Shown here in pieces: positions 35,208-42,663 of a DNA stretch of 52,560 bases. Each line of letters begins with the position of its first letter. Position 1 is the first letter of the stretch. Location: the NCBI GenBank assembly GCA_947626935.1, contig CANQUD010000011.1:1-52560 (forward strand), read 5' to 3'. The position numbers and the translations under genes were made by a program. The stretch comes from an uncultured Clostridia bacterium. Its GTDB lineage: Bacteria > Bacillota > Clostridia > Christensenellales > Borkfalkiaceae. Below the pieces are notes generated by a model that was given only the letters and a program-made list of their open reading frames with translations, was not told where the DNA came from and did not search any database.

Positions 35208-35978
35208 ATGTTGAGTAAGGTTGTGATCTGCGGTGTCGATACGACGGGACTTCCCAAACTCTCCGCAAAGGAAATGGAAGAACTGATGAAAAAACTCAAG
35301 GAAGGCGACGAAAAGGCACGGGAGAAGTTTATCGTCGGGAACATGCGGCTCGTCCTCTCCCTTGTCAAGCGATTCTGGGCAAAGAACGCAAACGCCGACG
35401 ACGTGTTTCAGGCGGGATGCGTGGGACTCATCAAGGCGATCGACAATTTCAACCTCGCATTCAATGTGAAATTTTCTACCTATGCGGTCCCGATGATCTT
35501 GGGAGAGATCAAACGCTATCTGCGGGACGGGAATTCTCTCCGCGTGTCCCGTTCCATTCGGGATACCGCCTATCGCATTCTCAAGGTACGCGAGAAGATC
35601 GAAGAGCGGGACGAGGAAGCGACCATCGAGAGGATCGCCGAGGAAATGCAGGTGAAAGAGCGTGAAGTTGTGTATGCGCTCGATGCAATTTCCGACCCCA
35701 TATCGCTCTATGAACCGATTTATAACAAATCGGGGGACACTTTGGAGCTTTTAGACCAGCTCTATGACGAGACACAGAGCGATGAGATCTGGACGGAACA
35801 CGTCGCCCTGCGTGAGGCGATCGATCGGCTTACGGATAGAGAAAAAAAGATCCTTATGTTGCGATATTACGAGGGAAAGACGCAAACAGAGATCTCTGCC
35901 GAGGTCGGAATTTCACAGGCGCAAGTCTCCCGTCTCGAGAAAAATGCCCTCGCGAGCGTCCGAAAAGAAATTTCTTGA
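35208..35978 (+). CDS. sigG: Sporulation sigma factor SigG
   Basis: A 256-residue forespore sigma factor. The N-terminus MLSKVVICGVDTTGLPKLS is characteristic of SigG; region 2 has GNMRLVLSLVKRFW and GCVGLIKAIDNFN, region 4 the helix-turn-helix ISQAQVSRLEKNAL. Late forespore genes such as spoVA are its usual targets. The 75-base gap after sigE has a TTTGGAGGTG ribosome site; a forespore-type promoter is not clear there. Confidence 0.97.
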   Translation: MLSKVVICGVDTTGLPKLSAKEMEELMKKLKEGDEKAREKFIVGNMRLVLSLVKRFWAKNANADDVFQAGCVGLIKAIDNFNLAFNVKFSTYAVPMILGEIKRYLRDGNSLRVSRSIRDTAYRILKVREKIEERDEEATIERIAEEMQVKEREVVYALDAISDPISLYEPIYNKSGDTLELLDQLYDETQSDEIWTEHVALREAIDRLTDREKKILMLRYYEGKTQTEISAEVGISQAQVSRLEKNALASVRKEIS

Positions 35979-35989
35979 TGAATCTTCTG

Positions 35990-36027
35990 CCATATGGGGT
36001 CATTTTCTCGACCCCATATGTGTATTT
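35990..36027 (+). terminator. Terminator of the spoIIG-sigG unit
   Basis: An 11-bp stem CATATGGGGTC/GACCCCATATG (35991-36001 and 36010-36020) with an 8-base loop, followed by TGTATTTTTG, 12 bases after the sigG stop. Confidence 0.9.
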
Positions 36028-36099
36028 TTGAGATATGGGGATAGAATTTGTGTTAGAAAATTATTGTGGTCCTACATCATTCCAAGAGAACGAGAAATC

Positions 36100-36850
36100 A
36101 CATGAGATTCCTCACTACGTAACTTCGCGCTACGCGCTCGTGCCGCGCTTGGAGCAGTAAGAATTCGCGCAGGGCGGAATTACGTATCGGTGGGCGTTAT
36201 CCCCCCCATTCGTCACGGCTGCGCCGTGCCACCTTCCCCCCCAAGGGGGTCAGGTCTCGACGCAGAGCCTACCCCTTTGGGGGGGGAGGCTCCTGCGCAG
36301 CGGGTGGTGGGGGGGTCTCGCTGCCCCTTTTAGGGTCGCAAAACGCAATTCTTGCGCATCAGCACAGTGTGCTGTGCGCTGCGTTTTGCGGTGAGTGAGC
36401 GCATTCTCCCGCGCGAACGGTGACCGAGGACGGGTCTCTACCCGTCCGAGACAGTGGCGAACGCAGTGAGCCAAAGGGGTTTGAAACCCCTCTGTCTCGG
36501 CTACGCCTCGACATCTCCCCTGTAAGGGGCGACAAGAGTAATGCGGTGACCCACTCCCCTACCCCTCTCCCATGGAGAGGGTAAGAGCCTACCCCTTCGG
36601 GGGGGGAGACTCCCGCGTAGCGGGTGGTGGGGGGCTCGCTGCCCCTTTTAGGGGAAGTCCCCGAGCTTGCGAGGGGAAAGGGGTTAAACCCCTCTGTCAC
36701 TCGCTTTGCTCGTGACATCTCCCCTGCAAGGGGCGACAAGGGAATGCGGTGACCCACGCCCCTACCCCTCTCCCATGGAGAGGGTCGACTTGAACCCCCT
36801 CCGTGGGAGGGGGATGTCGCATCGCGACAGGGGGTGGGGCGTGCTCTTAA
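36100..36850. repeat. Dispersed palindromic repeat array A
   Basis: A GC-rich mosaic of short repeated modules with no credible gene: CCCTCTCCCATGGAGAGGGT palindromes (36566-36585, 36765-36785), CCCCTTTTAGGG and CCCCTGCAAGGGG hairpins, TCGCTTTGCTCGTGACA, CCACCACCCGCTACGCGGG. The same modules recur at 37980-38630 and 45870-46580. Reading frames here are low-complexity artefacts. It includes one arm of the 138-bp inverted repeat. Confidence 0.85.
36317..36454 (-). repeat. 138-bp inverted repeat, left arm
   Basis: The reverse complement of 46339-46476; by direct comparison the two arms differ at a single base (C/A in GCATT-TCCCG). The arm includes the inner palindrome AGCACAGTGTGCT (36361-36373), the halves GGGTCTCTACCC and TCGCAAAACGC/GCGTTTTGCG. 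The arms face each other across 9.9 kb. Confidence 0.93.
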
Positions 36851-37063
36851 TCACTGCGCGTGGCGGGGTTCCCCCGCCTAAGCGCACCCCATTTGGTACC
36901 CAACTGGAACCTTAATGTCATTGCAAATAACGTTTTCGGAGTGACTTGATTGATGAACAATGTTACATCGCTCGAACGTATTTTGTTTTGAGATTCCTCG
37001 CTTCGCTCGGAATGACGCGTCAAGTCGAGGAAAAACGCGGGCTTCAAAACAAAATCGTTCGAA

Positions 37064-37098
37064 ATAAAAAAACAGCAAAGCACAAAGCCCTGCTGTTT
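37064..37098 (-). terminator. Terminator after the prepilin gene
   Basis: On the minus strand AAACAGCA/TGCTGTTT (37091-37098 and 37070-37077), a 13-base loop, then TTTTTATTTC. It lies about 140 bases after the prepilin stop. Confidence 0.7.
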
Positions 37099-37188
37099 CC
37101 CGTATCTTTACATCCCTGTCGGATACGGAATGCGCACGCGGCGGAAACCCTTGCCGATCTTGCCGCGTCTTCGCTAATGTTATTGTTC

Positions 37189-37210
37189 TCGCGGTCAAAT
37201 CGGACCGCGA
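37189..37210. repeat. Hairpin downstream of the prepilin gene
   Basis: A perfect 8-bp GC-rich stem TCGCGGTC/GACCGCGA with a 6-base loop, 26 bases past the prepilin stop on the minus strand. No T-run follows; it may stabilise the mRNA 3' end. Confidence 0.6.
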
Positions 37211-37235
37211 TCGTATTTTCAGCTACAACGGTCGA

Positions 37236-37697
37236 TCAAGAAGCTTTCGTAACTTCCGTGATCTTCAGACCAAGCGTTATCGTGATCTGCCCTTTGGTGC
37301 TCTCATCATAAACGACGTCTGCCTGTTCAGTATCGGGCGTCAAGGTAATGCTCGTTACTTCACCGCTGGTCGTCAAGACAGCCACGACCTTCCATTTGTC
37401 AGGGAATGCCCACGTATAGCTGGGTTTTTCCATTGCCCCATCCGATTTAGGGTAATAAACACCTTTAGGATCCTTCGCATCCGCTGTAGCGGGAGTACTC
37501 GGCACATCTGCTTCCAAGATCGCAACTGCGGCAGCGCCGCGGACGGCACGGACATTGGCGTCTCTTGTCGCTTCTTTCGCGTTGTCGAGAGCGCCAACGA
37601 AAAGCGGCACGGCGATCGCGGTGAGGACCGCGAGGATCGCGACAACGATCAAGAGTTCGGCAAGCGTAAAGCCTTTCTTGTTCTTTCTTTGCAACAT
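37236..37697 (-). CDS. Type IV prepilin-like protein
   Basis: A 153-residue protein with the class III signal KKGFTLAELLIVVAILAVL: prepilin peptidase cuts after the Gly (residue 9) and methylates the Phe; the next ~20 hydrophobic residues form the pilin helix. The C-terminal part (about 70-153) is a small beta-rich globular region with several Ser/Thr/Asp. AAGGAGAAAAACA precedes the ATG. No pilus assembly genes lie in the window. It stands alone between repeat arrays with its own promoter and terminator. Major pilin or pseudopilin cannot be told apart from sequence. Confidence 0.88.
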   Translation of the reverse strand: MLQRKNKKGFTLAELLIVVAILAVLTAIAVPLFVGALDNAKEATRDANVRAVRGAAAVAILEADVPSTPATADAKDPKGVYYPKSDGAMEKPSYTWAFPDKWKVVAVLTTSGEVTSITLTPDTEQADVVYDESTKGQITITLGLKITEVTKAS

Positions 37698-37757
37698 TGT
37701 TTTTCTCCTTTCAAAAAATCATGATTTTTTTATATAACGCCGTCGGGACGATACGGT

Positions 37758-37802
37758 ATTATATCCCCTTGAAAACTACATAGATTATGTTGATCTGTGT
37801 AC
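37758..37802 (-). promoter_or_regulatory. Prepilin promoter with operator-like motif
   Basis: On the minus strand TATAAT (37758-37763) has no recognisable -35; in its place lies the 27-base motif GTACACAGATCAACATAATC... (37776-37802), a near copy of 37926-37952. This layout suits an activator-dependent promoter. Confidence 0.6.
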
Positions 37803-37826
37803 ATCAACAGGGTAATTTTTGCAAAG

Positions 37827-37846
37827 AAAAAAGCGCCCGAAGGCGC
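37827..37846 (-). terminator. Small UUCG-loop terminator
   Basis: On the minus strand GCGCC-TTCG-GGCGC is followed by six T residues. It faces the prepilin gene and would stop any minus-strand transcript from the right before it reached the prepilin promoter. Confidence 0.75.
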
Positions 37847-37885
37847 AAATGTAGGTGAAAATCAAGGAATTTCCCAAAAAAATGC

Positions 37886-37914
37886 TTGACAATGAGATGA
37901 TTGTCTGTTACAAT
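37886..37914 (+). promoter_or_regulatory. Strong SigA promoter of a tiny RNA unit
   Basis: Perfect TTGACA (37886-37891) and TACAAT (37909-37914) separated by 17 bases. Transcription would start near 37921, and the only thing downstream before a terminator is a palindrome. Confidence 0.85.
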
Positions 37915-37920
37915 GATGAT

Positions 37921-37986
37921 GTTAAGTACATAGATCAACATATTCTATGTACATCCCGCGGCGATCCTCTCGCCGCGGGTTTTTTG
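37921..37986 (+). ncRNA. Putative ~65-nt two-hairpin small RNA
   Basis: From the predicted start the RNA would fold a 9-bp hairpin (GTACATAGA/TCTATGTAC, 37926-37952) and a very stable terminator hairpin (CCCGCGGCGA/TCGCCGCGGG, 37955-37979) followed by six T residues. No open reading frame with a ribosome site fits in it. It is bounded by a strong promoter, so a real short transcript is likely; its role is unknown. The first hairpin could instead be a DNA operator overlapping the start site. Confidence 0.6.
37926..37952. promoter_or_regulatory. 27-bp palindrome, twin of the prepilin operator
   Basis: GTACATAGA and TCTATGTAC arms around a TCAACATAT centre. Its inverted near-copy at 37776-37802 matches at 24 of 27 positions. 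Position just after the predicted start of transcription suits a repressor site. Confidence 0.65.
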
Positions 37987-38640
37987 TTGCGGGGGAATGC
38001 GGTGACCCACTCCTTGTCGCGATGCGACATCCCTCTCCCATGGAGAGGGTATTACGTCATTTCGAGGAGCGAAGCGACGAGAAATCTCAAGGACGAGATT
38101 CCTCACTACGTTCGGAATGACGTAACTGCGGTGACCCACTCCCTGTCGCGGGGCGACATCCCTCTCCCACGGAGAGGGTTTGCTCACTCTACGTCATTTC
38201 GAGGAGCGAAGCGACGAGAAATCTCAAGGACGAGATTCCTCACTACGTTCGGAATGACGTAACTGCGGTGACCCACTCCCTGTCGCGTTGCGACATCCCT
38301 CTCCCATGGAGAGGGTTTGCCTCGCTGCCCCTTTTAGGGGAAGTGGCGAACGCAGTAAGCCAAAGGGGTTAAACCCCTCTGTCACTCGCGTTGCTCGTGA
38401 CATCTCCCCTGTGAGGGGCGACAAGTGAATGCGGTGACCCACTCCCTGTCGCGGTGCGACATCCCTCTCCCACGGAGAGGGTAAATCTTGGCTCCCCTGT
38501 AGGGGAGCTGTCGAGCGAAGCGAGACTGAAGGGTTTTGAAACCCCTTTGCCCCTTGCGGGGCACTTCCCCTATAAGGGGCAGCGAGGAAATGCGGTGCGA
38601 TCCCCCCCACCACCCGCTGCGCGGGGCGAAGAGACATATT
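37980..38640. repeat. Dispersed palindromic repeat array B
   Basis: No gene. Four CCCTCTCCCAYGGAGAGGGT palindromes (about 38029-38049, 38159-38180, 38299-38319, 38460-38481) alternate with TGTCGCNNNGCGACA stems. Two near-identical ~137-base units carry the TCATTTCGAGGAGCGAAGCG...TTCGGAATGACGTA module (38055-38125, 38192-38263), a dispersed repeat type common in gut genomes. Apparent frames on both strands are repeat-derived. Confidence 0.88.
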
Positions 38641-38661
38641 TATGAGTGTCGGGGTGATCGG

Positions 38662-39345
38662 TCAAGGTTCCTCTTTCGGAAGTTTTTTGGCATGGAGCCG
38701 TTCCTTGATGCGGCGGAGCGGGAAGAGGATCGCAAAGAATACGATCGCTCCGATGACTGCAACGGTCATGTCAAACATCGTATCGCTCAAGGGGTTCTTC
38801 CCCTCTGCCATCAATCGGTTGACGTCCTGCATGTCGCTGTTCAGGATCCCGCCCATGACGTACTCAAAGAGTTCCCAAATCGCCGCAAACGCGAGGACTG
38901 CCAAAATGATCCCGAGAATATCGACGGCGCCCGCCTTTTCCCCCTTCTTCACGCGCGGGTACAGATAATAGAGCGTCGCGGCTCCCAAGAAGCCGAAGAA
39001 ACAGTGGACGGAGCTATCCCACCACGGAAATCTTCCGTAAAAGCCGAGCGAGGTCCCCATATCGACGGAGAGGACGGAATGCAGCGCCATGAGCGCGGTA
39101 AGGTAGTACGGCAGACCGAGTGAGAATCTTCTGTTGAGGAAGATGATCGCAAACTGCACGACCGCCAAAAATACCTGATCGAAATAGACGCTCCAGTATT
39201 GCACTTCGATGACCGTCGTGTAGAGGACAATGGTCACGACGGCGCAGACAGCCGAGAGGATCGCGGGAAGGTACGCGATGAAGAGTTCCCAGACCCGATT
39301 TTCGGTTTCCTCCGAATTTTCCAACGTATTTTGTTCTGAATTCAT
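38662..39345 (-). CDS. Polytopic membrane protein, YjdF/DUF2238-like
   Basis: A 227-residue protein with about six hydrophobic segments. FPWWDSSVHCFFGFLGA in the middle (about 105-125) with Asp and His within the membrane resembles the DUF2238/YjdF group; a second acidic pair lies in AAIWELFEYVMGG. The family has no settled function. ATG preceded by AAAGGGGAACGG. It begins 15 bases after the MarR stop, so it is in one operon with, and perhaps controlled by, that regulator. Confidence 0.75.
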   Translation of the reverse strand: MNSEQNTLENSEETENRVWELFIAYLPAILSAVCAVVTIVLYTTVIEVQYWSVYFDQVFLAVVQFAIIFLNRRFSLGLPYYLTALMALHSVLSVDMGTSLGFYGRFPWWDSSVHCFFGFLGAATLYYLYPRVKKGEKAGAVDILGIILAVLAFAAIWELFEYVMGGILNSDMQDVNRLMAEGKNPLSDTMFDMTVAVIGAIVFFAILFPLRRIKERLHAKKLPKEEP

Positions 39346-39360
39346 GTTCCGTTCCCCTTT

Positions 39361-39801
39361 CTATCCCTTCAAAATTGCCATGGCGTTGTCGTTGACGATA
39401 CAAAAGCAATGCTTGACGGTCTCGCTCTCTCCCTCGGAAAGACCCTCGCAGAGTTTCTTTCCCAAGAGGTCGCATTCCCGCCGATAATTGTCTACAATCT
39501 CTCTCGCGTCATCGGTCAAGGCAAGACCGATCTTCCTTCTGTCGCCGCAAAGTTCCCGACGCGTCACGAGACCCCTCTGCACGAGGTTTTCGACGTGAAC
39601 GGAGATCGTATTCTTTTTGATGTTCCTGTGACGCTCGATCTCCGTCGCCGTCGTGTCCTCTTCGGAAAACTTATCCAAGAAGGCGAGGATCTCGACCTCG
39701 ACCGCAGAGAGCGAGTACTCTTTTCCGACCGCTTCGCTCATCTTTGCCCGCAGTTGAAATACGTGGTACCCCAGTTCCAAAAAGCTGTTATCTCTGACCA
39801 T
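39361..39801 (-). CDS. MarR-family transcriptional regulator
   Basis: A 146-residue winged-helix regulator: dimerisation helix ELGYHVFQLRAKM, recognition region TEIERHRNIKKNTISVHVENLVQRGLV, wing with CGDRRKIGLALTDDA, and a C-terminal helix. The ATG at 39801 has GGAG five bases upstream and gives the usual family length; an upstream ATG at 39861 (AGGAATAGT) would add 20 residues over an operator-like palindrome. First gene of an operon with the membrane protein. MarR proteins usually repress their own operon until a small ligand binds. Confidence 0.88.
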   Translation of the reverse strand: MVRDNSFLELGYHVFQLRAKMSEAVGKEYSLSAVEVEILAFLDKFSEEDTTATEIERHRNIKKNTISVHVENLVQRGLVTRRELCGDRRKIGLALTDDAREIVDNYRRECDLLGKKLCEGLSEGESETVKHCFCIVNDNAMAILKG

Positions 39802-39834
39802 ATCCGCTCCGTAAAAATCGTACGATTCAAGATT

Positions 39835-39848
39835 GTTCAATTTTGAAC
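39835..39848. promoter_or_regulatory. Operator-like palindrome before marR
   Basis: GTTCAA-TT-TTGAAC, 34 bases upstream of the preferred MarR start. Size and AT-richness fit a MarR self-regulation site. Confidence 0.45.
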
Positions 39849-39861
39849 TATTCAGGATCAT

Positions 39862-40110
39862 ACTATTCCTGTGTTACGGAAGAATGTGAAAATTGTGAAA
39901 ATTCTATGATATTAAAAAAATTCCACAGAAATTTGTGTTCTGTGGATAACTTTTTTGTTTTTTTGTCTGCAAAACATGTGTTTGCCTGTCGAAAATTGTC
40001 GATTTTGTCCATTTTTCGAGAAGATTGTGGATAACTTTTTTGGAAATTATGTGCATATCCTGCATGTTTGCAGACGGATTTTATTTTTGTCAACATCTCA
40101 TTACGGAGAA
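39862..40110. other. AT-rich intergenic with two DnaA boxes
   Basis: About 250 bases without a gene and much richer in A+T than the surroundings. It contains two perfect DnaA boxes in the same orientation, TGTGGATAA at 39941-39949 and 40026-40034, each inside the 17-base repeat TGTGGATAACTTTTTTG. The first box overlaps a 9-bp inverted repeat TCCACAGAA/TTCTGTGGA. DnaA control of a promoter, a DnaA-titration site or an origin-like element are possible. Confidence 0.65.
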
Positions 40111-40120
40111 AAAAAGCGTC

Positions 40121-40633
40121 TTAGTCTTCATAAAGAATGTGCGGCATGAGGCATTTTATCATCGCCAAAACGTCCTTTTCATCCTCGACGCAGCCGCCTT
40201 TGAGCCAGACCATCATCGTTTCATTCACGAGCCATGTAAAAATATTCACGGCATATTCGATCTCCTGTCCTTCGGCAGGGAGACCCCTCTCCGCACGGTT
40301 TTCGAGATAGATCTTTTTGATGCGGGTCCTGTGATAGTTGGCGATGGAATTGATGTCGTTGGAGAGGAAGGCGTTGTAGATGATCTCGGGGGAACGACGG
40401 AACTGGGAAAGGCATCCCGTCACAAAATCTTCCCATGTCGAGGCGGAGACTTTGCGGTAGAATTTTTCCTCAAAGACGTGCACGACGAGATCGTACTTGT
40501 CCTGATAATATTTATAGAATGTCCCCTTACAGATCCCCAACTCTCCGATGAGGTCCTTGACGTGGATACTGTCGATGGACTTCTCTTTGAGGAGATCCAT
40601 CAAAGTTTTTCCCAAAAAGAACTCGATTTTCAT
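40121..40633 (-). CDS. TetR-family transcriptional regulator
   Basis: A 170-residue regulator. The N-terminal helix-turn-helix (about 8-50) has DSIHVKDLIGELGICKGTFYKYYQDKYDL; the rest is a helical ligand and dimer domain with C-terminal WLVNETMMVWLKGGC. ATG at 40633 follows GGGGGAACC. It begins 16 bases after the GH5 gene, so it is the second gene of that operon and may regulate it. Confidence 0.88.
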   Translation of the reverse strand: MKIEFFLGKTLMDLLKEKSIDSIHVKDLIGELGICKGTFYKYYQDKYDLVVHVFEEKFYRKVSASTWEDFVTGCLSQFRRSPEIIYNAFLSNDINSIANYHRTRIKKIYLENRAERGLPAEGQEIEYAVNIFTWLVNETMMVWLKGGCVEDEKDVLAMIKCLMPHILYED

Positions 40634-40649
40634 ATCGGTTCCCCCTTTC

Positions 40650-42368
40650 TCATTGGCAATAGAAGATCGCGCTTTCTTCGAGGGTCTTTCCGTCCGCGTG
40701 GAGACGTCCGTCCTCATCGAGACGGAGATAGCGGCAGGTCGTATAGGAGACAAACGCGTAGCCGTACTCCGTATACACGGGATAGAATCTTGCCGACGGG
40801 GCGTCGACGCCGAGCACGACGTTTCCGCCCGAGACGCTCAAGTGGCTGTTCATCGATGCGGTGATCAGGACGGTTCCGTCACGGTCGGAAGATTCGGAGA
40901 CGATGAAGCGGCGGCTTGCGTTGCGGTCGTTTGCGAGCATCGGGATCCCCCCGATGACCGTCAGCGGCATGTCCGTAAGGCTGTCATAGAAAAGATAGTT
41001 GCCGCTCTCGAGTTTTGTTCCGCGCGGCGCCGTGCAGTACTCCTTCATGATGCTCTCGAGCGTCCTGCCGTCCATTTCGACTTTGTGGATCGCGGACGTC
41101 GTTTTCAGCCCCGAGAACTTTTGGAGAATGGTCTCATAGCTGTCTGTATGGGCATTGACTTTGGTCGACGCATAGATCGTGTAGATCCCCCATGCCGTGT
41201 TTTCCCAAGTGTTGTGGACCTTGTACGTCCAGCTTTCCCAATGCCAGCCGAGACCGTTGAGGAGTCCGAGCGTGTAATCCCACTGTTCGGCGCTGTTGTA
41301 GTTGTTGAATTCCCCCATCTGCAGCGGAACGCCGAAGTTTTCCCTGTAGACGTTGGTGATCTTTTGATTCCAGCTCGTGCCATGCCCTACATAGTTGTCG
41401 CCCAAGGAACTCGTATAGTGATGGAAGGAATACATGCAGTTTTCCCAGCCGTATTCATCGGGATGGGGAAGATTTTCGCCTTCCCAGCACGACTCAAAGA
41501 TGACGATGTGGTCGGGGTCCTTTGCGCGGATCGCCTGATAGATCGTATCGAACACGGCAAAGTGCTTCTCATTCGTGGACTGCGCCTTCTCGCCCGGTTC
41601 GTTGAGAATATCGTATCCCGCAACGGCGGGGTTGTCCTTATAGTGCTCGGCGAGCGCAGCCCAGAGGTCGGCGGTAAGCCCGATCATTTGGGGGTTGGAA
41701 TAAAAATCTACATCCTTGGCATCGTCGATCGTCTGTCCGCTGTGATCCTGCCCGTTCTGGGAACCGTACGCACCGTGCATGTCCAGGATCGTATACATGC
41801 CGTAGGAAGCGGCTTGTTCGACAAAGTCATCGAGAGGAGTGAAATCATAGTCGCCCGCATTGTCGTAACTGACGACCGTGTCGAAATCGACCGTCATATA
41901 GGTAAACGGCAGACGGATGCAATTCATGCCCATTGCGGCGCAGTTTTTGAAATCTGCCTCGCTCCACCAGTTCTCTTGATAGTTCTTCCAGAGTTCTTCC
42001 GCCCCTTCAAGCCCGAAACGGTCGATAAACACCTGCGACGTCGTCCTGAAGTCACGGGCGATGACGCTTGATTCCTCGGTGGGACCGCTCGCCTGAAAGC
42101 CGTTCATCCATTGTTCGATGACGAACAGCCCGCCCGCATTCACGCCGCGGAGAGAGATCTCCTCGCCCTTTCTGTTTTTGACGAGGTCCCCTTCCGTCTT
42201 CAGAAAATCATCGGCAGTCAAAGTGCCGACCTCAAGCGGAGGATCGAATTCATCATCCTTCCCGTCATCTTTCCGCCCGAAATCACAGGCAGAAAGACCA
42301 AAAGCCATGACGAAACCCATCGCCACGGCAAGCACGGACCGAGTCCACCCCCGAATCGTGTATTTCAT
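40650..42368 (-). CDS. GH5 endoglucanase-type lipoprotein
   Basis: A 572-residue lipoprotein with signal peptide and lipobox GLSAC (Cys28). After an acidic linker, residues about 50-420 form a family 5 TIM barrel: RLPFTYM, ILDMHG, the acid/base glutamate in YDILNEPGEK, SFHHYTS and the nucleophile glutamate in LQMGEFNN. The C-terminal ~140 residues are beta-rich with ASMNSHLSV, HADGKTL, perhaps a trefoil or accessory domain. It would cleave beta-glucans at the cell surface. The downstream tetR is in the same operon; a divergent GH3 gene lies upstream. Confidence 0.9.
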   Translation of the reverse strand: MKYTIRGWTRSVLAVAMGFVMAFGLSACDFGRKDDGKDDEFDPPLEVGTLTADDFLKTEGDLVKNRKGEEISLRGVNAGGLFVIEQWMNGFQASGPTEESSVIARDFRTTSQVFIDRFGLEGAEELWKNYQENWWSEADFKNCAAMGMNCIRLPFTYMTVDFDTVVSYDNAGDYDFTPLDDFVEQAASYGMYTILDMHGAYGSQNGQDHSGQTIDDAKDVDFYSNPQMIGLTADLWAALAEHYKDNPAVAGYDILNEPGEKAQSTNEKHFAVFDTIYQAIRAKDPDHIVIFESCWEGENLPHPDEYGWENCMYSFHHYTSSLGDNYVGHGTSWNQKITNVYRENFGVPLQMGEFNNYNSAEQWDYTLGLLNGLGWHWESWTYKVHNTWENTAWGIYTIYASTKVNAHTDSYETILQKFSGLKTTSAIHKVEMDGRTLESIMKEYCTAPRGTKLESGNYLFYDSLTDMPLTVIGGIPMLANDRNASRRFIVSESSDRDGTVLITASMNSHLSVSGGNVVLGVDAPSARFYPVYTEYGYAFVSYTTCRYLRLDEDGRLHADGKTLEESAIFYCQ

Positions 42369-42663
42369 TCTGATTTTCCCCTTTCTTCTATCATATCACA
42401 GATTCCGAAATTTGAAATAGACTTTCTATATAAAAAGTATATTTTTCTACTAAAAAATAATAAGTTTAATTTTTTGATTCTTCATACGATTTGTTATTGA
42501 CAATATATTGTTTCTATTGTATGATTAAAACATAACAAAAACAGTTCTGAATTAACATTGCATGTGATAAAAACCGATAAATTTTTTGCTCGTTTGGAAA
42601 TTTGCGTATCAAAACATGTAAAAATGTTAAAATCGGACAAGGAACTGTGGTAAGGAGGAATCA
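42369..42663. other. Divergent AT-rich intergenic (GH5 / GH3)
   Basis: A 295-base very AT-rich spacer between the divergent GH5 and GH3 genes. It holds the GH3 promoter (42497-42525) and a minus-strand TATGAT near 42394 that may be the GH5 -10 box, with a poor -35. Confidence 0.6.
42497..42525 (+). promoter_or_regulatory. SigA promoter for the second GH3 gene
   Basis: Perfect TTGACA (42497-42502) and TATGAT (42520-42525) separated by 17 bases; about 135 bases of leader precede the ATG. Confidence 0.85.

Noticed and set aside
36250..38650. Possible CRISPR array or small proteins in the repeat blocks
   Set aside because: The repeats are palindromic modules of unequal size and spacing with no regular unique spacers and no cas genes; the frames contain only repeat-derived peptide such as SPFARxNALTHRKTQ and lack ribosome sites.
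40121..40753. Longer TetR frame starting at 40753
   Set aside because: It would overlap the GH5 coding end by about 100 bases and lacks a ribosome site; the ATG at 40633 has GGGGGAACC and begins at the expected helix.
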